A stretch of 64,000 bases of DNA from Nitrobacter sp. NHB1 (GTDB lineage Bacteria; Pseudomonadota; Alphaproteobacteria; Rhizobiales; Xanthobacteraceae). The stretch lies in assembly GCF_036964665.1 (NCBI RefSeq), contig NZ_JBAMDA010000001.1:496001-560000 (forward strand). The letters run 5' to 3'. Below are positions 37,877 to 47,010 of this stretch, piece by piece. The notes below the pieces were generated by a model, which had not been told where the DNA came from, did no database searches, and saw only the letters and a program-made list of their open reading frames with translations. Numbering within the stretch: the stretch's first letter is position 1; the number at the start of each line of letters is the position of its first letter. Both the position numbers and the translations under genes were made by a program.

Positions 37877-39022
37877 ATGCAGTTCGCGCTCACTGAGGAT
37901 CAGATCGCTGTCCGCGACATGGCGCGCGATTTCGCCGCCGGGAAGATCGCGCCGTTCGCGCTGAAATGGGATGAGGACAAGTATTTTCCGGTGGACGTGA
38001 TGCGCGAGGCGGCAAGCCTCGGCATCGGGGGCATCACCATCCGCGACGATGTCGGCGGTTCGGCGCTGAGCCGTTTCGACGCCGCGCTGATCTTCGAGGC
38101 CTTGGCGCAGGGCTGCCCTACCGTGTCGTCGTTCATCTCGATCCACAACATGGCGTCGTGGATGATCGATGCCTATGGCTCGGACGAGCAGCGGCGCAAG
38201 TGGCTGCCAAAACTGTGCGCCATGGACTTGCTGGCGAGCTACTGCCTGACCGAGCCCGGCGCGGGTTCGGACGCCGCGGCCTTGCGGACCCGCGCGGTGC
38301 GCGACGGCGATCACTACGTACTCGACGGGCAGAAGCAGTTCATCTCCGGCGCCGGCGCCAGCGACCTCTACGTGGTGATGGTGCGCACCGGCGACGACGG
38401 GCCGGGCGGCATTTCGACGCTCGTGGTCGAGCGCGATACACCGGGGGTCTCGTTCGGCGCCAACGAGCGCAAGATGGGCTGGAATGCGCAGCCGACCCGC
38501 GCGGTGATCTTCGAGAACGCGCGCGTGCCCGTGGCCAATCGGCTCGGCGACGAGGGCATCGGTTTTAAGATCGCGATGGCCGGACTCGACGGCGGGCGGC
38601 TGAACATCGCCGCGTGCTCGCTCGGCGGCGCGCAATCGGCGCTCGACAAGACGCTCGCCTACATGAAGGAGCGCAAGGCGTTCGGAAAGCGGCTCGACGA
38701 GTTCCAGGCCCTGCAATTCAAGGTCGCCGACATGGCGACCGAACTGGAAGCGGCGCGAACTTTTCTGTGGCGTGCGGCCTCCGCGCTGGACCAGGAGGAC
38801 ACTGAAGCCACCATGCTGTGCGCGATGGCAAAGCGTTTTGCCACCGATGTCGGCTTCGAGGTCGCCAATCAGGCATTGCAGTTGCATGGCGGCTACGGCT
38901 ATCTCTCGGAATACGGCATCGAGAAGATCGTGCGCGATTTGCGCGTGCATCAGATTCTCGAGGGCACCAACGAAATCATGCGCCTGATCGTGTCGCGCAA
39001 GCTGATAGAGGGCGCGCGATGA
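37877..39022 (+). CDS. Acyl-CoA dehydrogenase (isobutyryl-CoA dehydrogenase-like)
   Basis: A 381-residue FAD enzyme. 'YCLTEPGAGSDAAALRTRA' and 'KQFISGAGASDLYVVMVRTG' are the central signatures, 'QALQLHGGYGYLSEYGIEKIVRDLRV' and Glu362 in 'ILEGTNEIMRL' the C-terminal active site. Its position between mmsA and the 3-hydroxyisobutyryl-CoA hydrolase-like gene fits oxidation of isobutyryl-CoA to methacrylyl-CoA, passing electrons to ETF. The stop overlaps the next start as ATGA. Confidence 0.92.
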   Translation: MQFALTEDQIAVRDMARDFAAGKIAPFALKWDEDKYFPVDVMREAASLGIGGITIRDDVGGSALSRFDAALIFEALAQGCPTVSSFISIHNMASWMIDAYGSDEQRRKWLPKLCAMDLLASYCLTEPGAGSDAAALRTRAVRDGDHYVLDGQKQFISGAGASDLYVVMVRTGDDGPGGISTLVVERDTPGVSFGANERKMGWNAQPTRAVIFENARVPVANRLGDEGIGFKIAMAGLDGGRLNIAACSLGGAQSALDKTLAYMKERKAFGKRLDEFQALQFKVADMATELEAARTFLWRAASALDQEDTEATMLCAMAKRFATDVGFEVANQALQLHGGYGYLSEYGIEKIVRDLRVHQILEGTNEIMRLIVSRKLIEGAR

Positions 39023-40092
39023 AGGTCGTTGCAGGCGACGAGACCGATCTGATCGCACGGCGGGAGGGAAGCGCGGGCATCATTCGCCTCAACCGCCCGA
39101 AGGCGATCAATGCCGTCACCCTGGAGATGTTCCGCGAGATCGGCAATGCGCTGGACGAATTCGAGGCGGACCCCGCAGTCGGTCTGATCCTTCTCGAAGG
39201 AGCGGGCGAGCGCGGCCTGTGCGCGGGCGGCGATATTCGCTCGCTCTGGGAAAGCGCGAAGGTTGCGGGCGATCTCGGCAAGGTGCTGTGGCGCGAGGAA
39301 TACATCCTCAACGCGCGGATTGCGAAATTTCCAAAACCCTATGTCGCCTTCATGGACGGCATCGTGATGGGCGGCGGCGTCGGATTGTCGGCGCATGGCG
39401 GGCACCGCGTTGTTACCGAGAGAACCAGGCTCTCAATGCCGGAGGTCGGCCTCGGCTTCTTTCCGGATGTCGGGGGCACCTGGCTGTTGTCGCACGCGCC
39501 GGGCGAGACCGGAACCTACTTCGGGTTGACCGGCCAGCCCATGAACGGGCCTGACGCGATCTACGCCGGCTTCGCCGATGCCGGGGTGCCGTCGCGAAAA
39601 CTCGCGGCGCTTCGCGAGGCGCTGGCCGATCTCGGCGCCCGCGCGGATGCGGCCCGCGTGAGAGCAACGATCGCGAGCTTTGCGAGCGGCGAAACCGCGG
39701 GCCCCGTTGCGGCAATCCGGCCGCGGATCGATGCGTGGTTCGCTCATGGTCGAATGGACGACATACTCGCGACCCTGAATCGTGACGGCTCCGAACTCGC
39801 GCGCTCGACCCTCAAGACCCTGAACGAGAAGTCGCCGCGCGGCATGGTCGTGACGCTGAAGCTGCTGCGACTCGCGCGCGCCTCGGCCACGCTGGAGGAA
39901 TGTCTCGCGCGTGAATATCGTGCAGCGCTTGCGGTCTTCGCGAGCGACGACTTTCGCGAGGGCGTGCGGGCCGCGGTCATCGACAAGGACCGCGAGCCAA
40001 AATGGTCGCCGCCGCGGATCGAGGAGGTTACGCCGGAGATGATTGCGCCGTATTTTGCCAACATCGGCGCGGATGAACTCGTATTCAATTAG
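39019..40092 (+). CDS. 3-hydroxyisobutyryl-CoA hydrolase-like (crotonase superfamily)
   Basis: A 357-residue crotonase-fold protein. 'RGLCAGGDIRSLWE' and 'GIVMGGGVGLSAHGGHRVV' form the oxyanion hole, and 'MPEVGLGFFPDVGGTW' holds the acid residue typical of HIBCH. Its greater length than simple enoyl-CoA hydratases (about 260) also fits HIBCH. It would release 3-hydroxyisobutyrate for the mmsB enzyme encoded next. Its ATG overlaps the dehydrogenase stop by 4 bp. Confidence 0.9.
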   Translation: MKVVAGDETDLIARREGSAGIIRLNRPKAINAVTLEMFREIGNALDEFEADPAVGLILLEGAGERGLCAGGDIRSLWESAKVAGDLGKVLWREEYILNARIAKFPKPYVAFMDGIVMGGGVGLSAHGGHRVVTERTRLSMPEVGLGFFPDVGGTWLLSHAPGETGTYFGLTGQPMNGPDAIYAGFADAGVPSRKLAALREALADLGARADAARVRATIASFASGETAGPVAAIRPRIDAWFAHGRMDDILATLNRDGSELARSTLKTLNEKSPRGMVVTLKLLRLARASATLEECLAREYRAALAVFASDDFREGVRAAVIDKDREPKWSPPRIEEVTPEMIAPYFANIGADELVFN

Positions 40093-40119
40093 AAAAAATA
40101 ACCTCGACTGGAGGCCAGC

Positions 40120-41019
40120 ATGGCGACCATCGCATTCATCGGTCTCGGCAACATGGGCGGACCCATGGCGGCCAATCTCGTCAAGGCGGGCCACAAGGTG
40201 AACGGTTTCGATCTCGTGCCAGCTTTGAGGGATACGGCCAAGGCGGACGGCGTAGCGATCACCGACAGCGCGAGGGCGGCGGTGACGAATGCGGATGTCA
40301 TCATTACCATGCTGCCGGCCGGTCGGCATGTGGTGTCGGTCTGGACCGATGTTATTCCCTGCGCAGTCAGGGGCGCGCTGATGATCGACTGCTCGACCAT
40401 CGATGTCGAAAGCGCGCGGCGGGCCCATATGCTGGCGGCCACGGCTGTGCTGCCGTCGGTCGATGCGCCGGTCTCGGGAGGCGTCGGCGGCGCCAGGGGC
40501 GCGACGCTGACCTTCATGGCTGGCGGCGAAGCCGAGGCCTTCGTGGCGGCGAAACCGTTTCTTGAGGCGATGGGAAAGAAGATCGTCCATTGCGGCGGTG
40601 ACGGCGCGGGGCAAGCGGCCAAGATCTGCAACAACATGATCCTTGGCATCTCGATGATTGCGGTCGGCGAAGCCTTCGTGCTGGCGGAAAAGCTCGGCCT
40701 GTCGCATCAGGCGCTGTTCGATGTCGCCTCGACCGCGTCGGGCCAGTGCTGGTCGCTGACGAGCTATTGCCCGGTGCCGGGCCCGGTTCCCGCGTCGCCC
40801 GCTAATAACGACTTCAAGCCCGGCTTTGCCTCGGCGCTGATGCTCAAGGACCTGACGCTTGCGCAGGAAGCAGCGAAATCCGGCGGTGCGGTGACGCCGC
40901 TCGGACAGCACGCGCAGGAGATTTACAAAACCTTCGACGCGGCCGGAAACGGCGGGGTCGATTTCTCCGGCATCATCCGGCACATCCGCGCCCTTGCGGA
41001 CAACAGGGGCGGCCGATGA
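40120..41019 (+). CDS. mmsB: 3-hydroxyisobutyrate dehydrogenase
   Basis: A 299-residue beta-hydroxyacid dehydrogenase that oxidises 3-hydroxyisobutyrate to methylmalonate semialdehyde with NAD. The N-terminal 'IAFIGLGNMGGPMAANLVKAGH' is the family signature and dinucleotide site, 'DAPVSGGVGGARGATLTFMAGG' the substrate loop, and 'GAGQAAKICNNMILG' carries the catalytic Lys. It follows the hydrolase by 27 bp and overlaps the synthetase remnant by 4 bp. Confidence 0.95.
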   Translation: MATIAFIGLGNMGGPMAANLVKAGHKVNGFDLVPALRDTAKADGVAITDSARAAVTNADVIITMLPAGRHVVSVWTDVIPCAVRGALMIDCSTIDVESARRAHMLAATAVLPSVDAPVSGGVGGARGATLTFMAGGEAEAFVAAKPFLEAMGKKIVHCGGDGAGQAAKICNNMILGISMIAVGEAFVLAEKLGLSHQALFDVASTASGQCWSLTSYCPVPGPVPASPANNDFKPGFASALMLKDLTLAQEAAKSGGAVTPLGQHAQEIYKTFDAAGNGGVDFSGIIRHIRALADNRGGR

Positions 41020-41477
41020 CCACGTTTGTCGAGGCGCGCGCGTTTCTGCTGCGCCATCGCACCGATTACGATGCCGCGGTCAATGGGCTCAAATCGATGT
41101 CACGGCGCTCGAATCAGATAGCGAATTTCCTGCGCGCGCAGGGATTGAAACGCGGCGATCATTTGCTGCTGTTGCTCGGCAACGTCGTGCCGCTTCGGGA
41201 GGCCTACGTCCTGCTGGTCGGCGGGGCGGAGCGTTCGCGCGAGACGGCGCTGTCGATTTACAGGCACATGTTTGAACGACTCGCACCGTTCAAGCGCATT
41301 CGCAAGCTCGAACTCGTTCCCGAATTGCCCAAGACGATTTCGGGAAAGATCCGCCGCGTTCAGCTTCGCCGCCTCGAACACGACAACGATCGCGGCGACG
41401 CACTGCGCGAGATAGAATTTTGCGAGGAGGATTTTCCGGAGCTTCATGCGTTGAAGTCAAAAGCTGCGGAGACGTGA
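41016..41477 (+). pseudogene. Internally deleted acyl-CoA synthetase (AMP-binding enzyme) remnant
   Basis: The frame codes 153 residues, but acyl-CoA synthetases of this type have about 500-550. Its pieces are recognisable in order: an N-terminal 'FLLRHRTDYDAAVNG', then 'SRRSNQIANFLRAQGLKRGDHLLLLLGNVVPL' (the domain after the first 60-70 residues), then 'EAYVLLVG' and the C-terminal 'LAPFKRIRKLELVPELPKTISGKIRRVQLRR' with the catalytic lysine loop. The ATP/AMP P-loop (TSG-type), the A5 and A8 cores are missing. Deletions kept the frame open. It still starts by ATGA overlap with mmsB. It cannot make acyl-adenylate. Confidence 0.75.
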
Positions 41478-41480
41478 GTC

Positions 41481-41960
41481 GTGAATGAGGTCTGGAAGAC
41501 ACCGCCGGTCTCGCTCGATGCCTATCGGCAGATGGTCGGAAAGGAGATCGGCGTTTCCTCATGGCACTTGATCGACCAGAAGCGGATCGACGACTATGCC
41601 GGCGTGGTCGAGGACCATCAGTTCATCCATGTCGATCCCGACCGGGCCAAACGCGAAACGGCATTCGGCACCACCGTCGCGCACGGGTTCCTGACCCTGT
41701 CGCTGCTCAGCGTCATGTCGTATGAGGTGATGCCGCGGGTCGATGGCGTGACCATGAGCGTCAACTACGGCTTCGACCGGCTCCGGTTCATCTCGCCGGT
41801 GAAATCCGGCTCTCGCGTTCGGGGCCGCTTCACGCTGACGGAGGCGACACTCCGTAAGCCCGGCGAACTGTTGTCGTGCACCGCCGTCAGCGTCGAGATC
41901 GAGGGCGAGAAGCGGTCAGCGCTCGTCGCCGACTGGCTCACCCTCCTGTACTTTTCCTGA
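41481..41960 (+). CDS. MaoC family dehydratase
   Basis: A 159-residue hot-dog-fold protein. The R-hydratase signature is 'YAGVVEDHQFIHVDPDRAKRETAFGTTVAHGFLTLSLL' near residue 38, with the catalytic Asp/His pair. It hydrates trans-2-enoyl-CoA; in this cluster it could hydrate methacrylyl-CoA, though this is inferred from position. GTG 41481 is 3 bp after the synthetase remnant; an internal ATG is absent nearby. Confidence 0.88.
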   Translation: MNEVWKTPPVSLDAYRQMVGKEIGVSSWHLIDQKRIDDYAGVVEDHQFIHVDPDRAKRETAFGTTVAHGFLTLSLLSVMSYEVMPRVDGVTMSVNYGFDRLRFISPVKSGSRVRGRFTLTEATLRKPGELLSCTAVSVEIEGEKRSALVADWLTLLYFS

Positions 41961-41966
41961 TAGCTT

Positions 41967-43196
41967 ATGGATGCCCTCCATACTCAAGCCGCGATCCTCG
42001 GCGCCGGTCCTGCCGGGCTGATGGCCGCGGAGGTTCTCGCGCGAGGCGGCGTGCGCGTGACCGTATTCGACGCGATGCCGTCCGCGGGCCGCAAGTTCCT
42101 GATGGCGGGGCGCGGCGGACTCAATCTGACGCACAGCGAGCCGCTGCCGCAGTTTCTCGCGCGCTACGGCGCGGCCGTACCCCATCTCAAACCGGCCATC
42201 GATGCGTTCACGCCCGAGGCGTTGCGAAAGTGGGCCGACGATCTCGGACAACCGACGTTCGTCGGGTCGAGCGGGCGTGTGTTTCCGAGAACGCTTAAGG
42301 CGTCCCCATTGTTGCGCGCGTGGCTCAGGCGGCTCGATTCCCTCGGCGTGACGCTGATGCTGCGGCATCGCTGGACCGGGTGGGACCGCGATGGCCGCCT
42401 GCTCTTTCAGACGCCTGATGGCGAGTGTACCTTCGAGGCGGATGCGACGGTCATGGCGCTCGGCGGCGCGAGCTGGCCGCGGCTCGGTTCCGATGGCGCG
42501 TGGGTCGAATGGCTCGCGGGCAGGGGGATCGCGATCTCGCCGCTGCGGCCTGCCAATTCCGGATTCACCGTGGCGTGGTCCAGCGTCTTCCGTGATCGTT
42601 TCGAAGGTCAGCCGCTGAAGAACGTCGCGCTGTCGTGCGGCTCGCACGAGGTGCGTGGCGAAGCCGTCATCACGCGCACCGGTGTTGAAGGCGGCGGAAT
42701 TTACGCGCTGTCTTCGGTGTTGCGCGAGGCGATCATCGCGTCGGGCCATGCGACGCTTCACATCAACTTGCGGCCCGATGTTGCGACGGACAATCTGTCG
42801 GCGCGATTGAGCGTGCCGCGCGGAAAACAATCCGTCTCGAACTGGCTGCGCAAGGCGGCGGGTCTTGCGCCCGTTGCGATCGGTCTGTTGCAGGAAGCGG
42901 CGATGGTTACCGGTCAACAGCCGGGAACGATGCCGCCGGCATCGCTCGCGGCGTTGATCCACGCCGTTCCGATCACGCTGACCGGCATCGCGCCGATCGC
43001 GCGCGCGATCTCCTCCGCCGGCGGACTTGCGTTCAGCGAGCTTGACGACGACACCATGATCCGCCGGATGCCGGGAGTGTTCGCTGCCGGCGAAATGCTG
43101 GACTGGGAAGCGCCGACCGGCGGTTATCTGCTGCAGGCGTCGTTCGCGACCGGCGCGGCGGCTGGGCGAGGCGCGCTGAAATGGCTGCGGCGTTAA
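41967..43196 (+). CDS. NAD(P)/FAD-dependent oxidoreductase (HI0933/TIGR03862-like flavoprotein)
   Basis: A 409-residue flavoprotein. 'AAILGAGPAGLMAAEVLARGG' is the FAD site, 'SAGRKFLMAGRGGLNLTHSEP' is the hallmark of the HI0933/YhiN family, and 'GVFAAGEMLDWEAPTGGYLLQASFATGAAAGRGAL' the C-terminal FAD motif. The activity is unknown. It follows MaoC by 6 bp and ends 3 bp from the convergent ABC-F gene. Confidence 0.88.
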   Translation: MDALHTQAAILGAGPAGLMAAEVLARGGVRVTVFDAMPSAGRKFLMAGRGGLNLTHSEPLPQFLARYGAAVPHLKPAIDAFTPEALRKWADDLGQPTFVGSSGRVFPRTLKASPLLRAWLRRLDSLGVTLMLRHRWTGWDRDGRLLFQTPDGECTFEADATVMALGGASWPRLGSDGAWVEWLAGRGIAISPLRPANSGFTVAWSSVFRDRFEGQPLKNVALSCGSHEVRGEAVITRTGVEGGGIYALSSVLREAIIASGHATLHINLRPDVATDNLSARLSVPRGKQSVSNWLRKAAGLAPVAIGLLQEAAMVTGQQPGTMPPASLAALIHAVPITLTGIAPIARAISSAGGLAFSELDDDTMIRRMPGVFAAGEMLDWEAPTGGYLLQASFATGAAAGRGALKWLRR

Positions 43197-43199
43197 CCC

Positions 43200-45014
43200 T
43201 CACGCTCCCTCGATCTCCTCGCGCAGCATTTCCAGTTCGAGCCAGCGGTCCTCGGCCTGTTGCAATTCGGTGTGTGCGGTCGTCAGCGCGGCCGACACCT
43301 TGTCGAAGGTGGCGCGATCCTTCGTATAGAGGTCGGGGTCGTCAAGGCGCTGCTGCTGTTTTGCGATCTCTGCCTGAAGTTTTGCGATGGATTTCGGCAG
43401 CGTCTCCAGCGCGTGCTTCTCGTTGAAATTTAGCCGCCGTTTTCCCGGAGCGACCGCAGGCGCCGCCTTCGCGGAACGCTCCGCCTCGGGCGCCGGTGCG
43501 GATTTCGGCACCTCGCGTGTCAGGTCCGCTCCGCGCTGCGCCAGCATGTCGGTGTAGCCGCCAGCATATTCGATCCAGCGGCCATTGCCCTCGGGAACGA
43601 TCACCGAGGTCACGACGCGATCGAGAAAGTCGCGGTCGTGGCTGATCAGAATCACGGTGCCCTCGTAGTCGCCGAGCATGTCCTCCAGCACATCAAGCGT
43701 TTCGAGGTCGAGGTCGTTGGTCGGCTCGTCCAGCACCAGCAGGTTGGACGGCTTTGCCAGCGCGCGCGCCAGCATCAGGCGTCCGCGTTCGCCGCCGGAC
43801 AGCACCTCGAGCGGCGTGCGCATCTGCTCCTGCGCGAACAGAAAATCCTTCATGTAGCTGACGACGTGTTTCGGCTTGCCGCCGACCATGACGTGATCGC
43901 CGCGGCCGCCGGTCAGTGCCTCCGCCAGCGTCGATTTCGGATCGAGGCTTTCGCGGTGCTGGTCGAGCGTTGCCATCTCGATATTGGCGCCGAGCCGGAT
44001 CGTGCCGCCGTCGGGCATGTCGGCTCCCGTAAGCATGTTGATCAGCGTGGTCTTGCCGACGCCGTTGGGGCCGACGATGCCGATGCGGTCGCCGCGCTGG
44101 ACGCGGATCGAGAGGTTTTCGACGATCGTTCGATCGCCATAAGACTTGCCGATGCCCTTCGCCTCAATGATCAGCTTGCCGGACTTGTCGGCCTCTGCCG
44201 CGGCGAGATTTGCACTGCCGTCCGTGCCGCGATAGTCGCGGCGCTGCTGGCGTAGCGCGTGGAGATTGCCAAGCCGCTTGACGTTGCGCTTGCGCCGCCC
44301 CGAGACGCCGTAGCGCAGCCAGTGTTCCTCGGCGACGATCTTGCGGTCGAGCTTGTGCTGGTCGCGCTCCTCTTCCGCCAACACCTCGTCGCGCCATTCC
44401 TCGAATTTCGCGAAGCCGCGGTCGATTTGCCGGATCCGGCCGCGATCGAGCCAGGCGGTGCTGCGCGAGAGGTTGGACAGGAAGCGCCGGTCGTGGCTGA
44501 TCAGCACCAGCGCGCCGCGGCGAGAGGCAAGTTCGCCCTCCAGCCATTCGATGGTCGTGAGATCGAGATGGTTGGTCGGCTCGTCGAGCAGCAGGATGTC
44601 GGGCGAGGGCGCCAGCACCCGCGCCAGCGCCGCGCGCCGGCTTTCGCCGCCGGAGAGATGGGCAGGGTCTTCCTCGCCGGTGAGGCCGAGCTGTTCGACC
44701 AGATAGTGCGCCTGATAGGGATCGTCGCCGGGGCCGAGCCCGGCCTCGACATAGGCGAGCGTGGTTTTGAAGCCGGCGAAGTCAGGCTCCTGCGGCAGAT
44801 AGCGCACGGTGGCGCCGGGCTGCACGAAGCGGCTCCCGCTGTCGGGCCCTATGAGACCGGCGGCGATCTTCAAGAGCGTCGATTTACCGGAGCCGTTGCG
44901 GCCGATCAGGCAGAGCCGCTCAGATTCGGATACCGCGAGTTCGACGCCGGACAAAAGCGGCGTGCCGCCAAACGTCAGCGCGATGTCCTTCAACTGGATC
45001 AGCGGCGGCGCCAT
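43200..45014 (-). CDS. ABC-F family ATPase (Uup-like)
   Basis: A 604-residue protein with two ABC domains and no membrane part. Walker A motifs are 'GRNGSGKSTLLK' near residue 38 and 'GPNGVGKTTLIN' near residue 315; signatures are 'LSGGESRRAALAR' and 'LSGGERGRLMLAR', Walker B 'LLLDEPTNHLD' and 'LVLDEPTNDLD'. The C-terminal coiled-coil (from about 530, 'LPKSIAKLQAEIAKQQQRLDD') matches Uup. ABC-F proteins act on ribosomes; Uup also affects DNA branch migration. It precedes yaiI-like by gap 4 bp on the same strand. Confidence 0.92.
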   Translation of the reverse strand: MAPPLIQLKDIALTFGGTPLLSGVELAVSESERLCLIGRNGSGKSTLLKIAAGLIGPDSGSRFVQPGATVRYLPQEPDFAGFKTTLAYVEAGLGPGDDPYQAHYLVEQLGLTGEEDPAHLSGGESRRAALARVLAPSPDILLLDEPTNHLDLTTIEWLEGELASRRGALVLISHDRRFLSNLSRSTAWLDRGRIRQIDRGFAKFEEWRDEVLAEEERDQHKLDRKIVAEEHWLRYGVSGRRKRNVKRLGNLHALRQQRRDYRGTDGSANLAAAEADKSGKLIIEAKGIGKSYGDRTIVENLSIRVQRGDRIGIVGPNGVGKTTLINMLTGADMPDGGTIRLGANIEMATLDQHRESLDPKSTLAEALTGGRGDHVMVGGKPKHVVSYMKDFLFAQEQMRTPLEVLSGGERGRLMLARALAKPSNLLVLDEPTNDLDLETLDVLEDMLGDYEGTVILISHDRDFLDRVVTSVIVPEGNGRWIEYAGGYTDMLAQRGADLTREVPKSAPAPEAERSAKAAPAVAPGKRRLNFNEKHALETLPKSIAKLQAEIAKQQQRLDDPDLYTKDRATFDKVSAALTTAHTELQQAEDRWLELEMLREEIEGA

Positions 45015-45018
45015 GGTC

Positions 45019-45492
45019 CTAGCTCTTTAGCGCAGCGAAGGCGCGCTGGATGCGGCGGATGGTCTGGTCCAGAGCCGACAGGAACGCCGAGCGGTCGCGT
45101 GGCTGGAACGGGCGCGGACCACCGGTAACTTCACCGGTTGATCGCAGGTCGGTCATCAGGTTGCGGACAGCGAGCGTCATGCCGATCGACTGCTCCGTGA
45201 ACGGCTTGCCGTTCGGCGCGATCACGCTGGCACCTGCCTTGACGCAGCGGCTCGCCAGCGGAATGTCCGCCGTGATGACGATATCGGTCTTGCCGGCGCG
45301 TTCCACGATCCAGTCATCGGCGGCATCCATGCCGGGTCCGGCCGCGATGCGCTCGATCAGAGGATCGTCGGGCACGCGAATATACCCGCCCGCGACCACG
45401 CTGACGGGCAGGCCGTGGCGCGCGGCGACGCGATAAATCTCATCCTTCACCGGACAGGCATCGGCGTCAACGTAGATACGAATGGAGGTCAA
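45019..45492 (-). CDS. YaiI/YqxD family protein (DUF188)
   Basis: A 157-residue protein, beginning at TTG 45492 because homologues start just before '[24 protein letters not shown]'; the frame is open upstream to 45711 but that part shows no conservation and no ATG near the motif. The rest has '[26 protein letters not shown]' and '[19 protein letters not shown]', typical of the PIN-like YaiI family, possible nucleases. Function is unproven. It lies just upstream of the ABC-F gene. Confidence 0.85.
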   Translation of the reverse strand: MTSIRIYVDADACPVKDEIYRVAARHGLPVSVVAGGYIRVPDDPLIERIAAGPGMDAADDWIVERAGKTDIVITADIPLASRCVKAGASVIAPNGKPFTEQSIGMTLAVRNLMTDLRSTGEVTGGPRPFQPRDRSAFLSALDQTIRRIQRAFAALKS

Positions 45493-45809
45493 TGGCGGAT
45501 CATCGGCTGCGAGGTCGTGACAGCGCGTGTTACTCCATGTCAGAGAAGATTGCGACACTGAAAATTTTGCAGTGCAATATCGTTGTCGAGTGGCTGACGG
45601 GAAGCGCGGTCTGGCATAGGAAAATCCGTCAGAATGGCGTTTGTCGGCCGGCTCTCGCAAAATTGTTTCTCGGACCAAGCGTCCGGGGACCCAGACTGCG
45701 CAATCGGACATTCGGCCCGCGCGGGCGGTTGCGCTGACGACCTGCGCTGCTAAACTTTCCGTGAAAAAGAATAGCTCGTCGGCCCGGCGGGTCGCGGAAA
45801 GACGATTTC
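45493..45809. other. Intergenic region between yaiI-like and ppx/gppA
   Basis: No gene is supported. The part 45530-45600 is relatively AT-rich and the flanking genes are divergent, so promoters of both are expected here; no specific site could be fixed. Confidence 0.35.
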
Positions 45810-46874
45810 ATGAATGACGATACGCTGCGTCGCGCTGATCCTGAATCGCGCGGCAGCCCGCAGGGACTGGCCGTGACTATGGCAACGGCTGTCGGCGATT
45901 CGCCAGCTGACGTCTCCGGCGTTTATGCCGCGCTCGATCTCGGCACCAACAACTGCCGTTTGCTGATCGCCTGTCCGAGCGAGGGCGGCTTTCGCGTAAT
46001 CGATTCGTTTTCGCGGATCGTCCGGTTGGGCGAGGGCATCTCGTCGACGGGGCGTATCAGCGAGGCGGCGATCGAACGCGCGATCGCCGCGCTCGTCGTG
46101 TGCCGCGACAAGATGCGTGCGAAGAAAGCACGTCGGCTGCGGCTGATCACGACGGAGGCCTGCCGAGCGGCGTCGAACTCCGCGGATTTTCGCAACCGCG
46201 TCGCCGCCGTAACCGGCATCGAGCTTGAGGTGATCGATCGGGAGACGGAAGCCGCGCTTGCGGTAATCGGCTGTTCGCCGCTGATCCATCCGAAAGCGCG
46301 CGGCGCAATCCTGTTCGACATCGGCGGCGGCTCGACGGAACTGGTCCGGATCGAACGCGACCGCGAGGGCAGTGACCCGCATATCAAGGCATGGATGTCG
46401 ATTCCGATCGGCGTCGTGACGCTGGCCGAGCGGTTTGGCGGACACGATATAACGCCGGAGTCCTACGCGTCGATGGTGAGTGAAGTCACGGCCCATGTTG
46501 CGGCGTTCGGGGCCGAGCATGGCTTGAATCTCTACGGGATGCACCTCCTTGGCACCTCGGGCACGGTGACCACGCTTGGCGGGCTCCATCTCGGTCTTGC
46601 GCGCTACGACCGCCGCAAGGTCGACGGTATCTGGATGAACGACATCGAGATCACCCAGGTTATCGCCCGGCTGTGCGGGATGGATTATCAAAAGCGAGTG
46701 GTCAACGGCTGTATCGGGGCCGAGCGCGCCGATCTGGTTCTGGCGGGGTGCGCTATCCTGGATGCCATTCGGCAGGCCTTTCCCCTGCCGCGGCTGCGAG
46801 TGGCCGATCGTGGCCTGCGCGAGGGTATGCTGGTCGAAATGATGCGCGAGGACGGCGTCATTCAACTGAGTTGA
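45810..46874 (+). CDS. Ppx/GppA phosphatase family protein
   Basis: A 354-residue actin-like ATPase-fold exopolyphosphatase or pppGpp phosphatase. Conserved pieces: 'YAALDLGTNNCRLLIA' near residue 40 (phosphate 1), 'IDRETEAALA', 'ILFDIGGGSTELVRI' near 170, 'IPIGVVTLAERF' and 'LGTSGTVTTLGG'. It is short, lacking the C-terminal HD-like domain of E. coli Ppx, as is usual in Rhizobiales. Which substrate it prefers cannot be told. The rlmE gene follows after a palindromic element. Confidence 0.9.
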   Translation: MNDDTLRRADPESRGSPQGLAVTMATAVGDSPADVSGVYAALDLGTNNCRLLIACPSEGGFRVIDSFSRIVRLGEGISSTGRISEAAIERAIAALVVCRDKMRAKKARRLRLITTEACRAASNSADFRNRVAAVTGIELEVIDRETEAALAVIGCSPLIHPKARGAILFDIGGGSTELVRIERDREGSDPHIKAWMSIPIGVVTLAERFGGHDITPESYASMVSEVTAHVAAFGAEHGLNLYGMHLLGTSGTVTTLGGLHLGLARYDRRKVDGIWMNDIEITQVIARLCGMDYQKRVVNGCIGAERADLVLAGCAILDAIRQAFPLPRLRVADRGLREGMLVEMMREDGVIQLS

Positions 46875-46892
46875 TGCACAAAGGTTGGTCCT

Positions 46893-47004
46893 CCGTCATT
46901 GCCGGGCTTGACCCGGCAATCCATCCAGAGTGAACAAGATCATGACATCGCGCAGTGCGGTTTGTTCTTTTGATGGATGCCTGGATCAAGTCCGGGCGTG
47001 ACGG
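46893..47004. repeat. 112-bp palindromic REP-like element
   Basis: The left end CCGTCATTGCCGGGCTTGAC and the right end with 'GATGGATGCCTGGATCAAGTCCGGGCGTGACGG' are near-complementary, giving long terminal inverted repeats, plus the inner stem ATTGCCGGG/CCCGGCAAT. It lies between ppx/gppA and rlmE and is the most complete copy of the family in the window. Confidence 0.8.
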
Positions 47005-47010
47005 GTAGAT

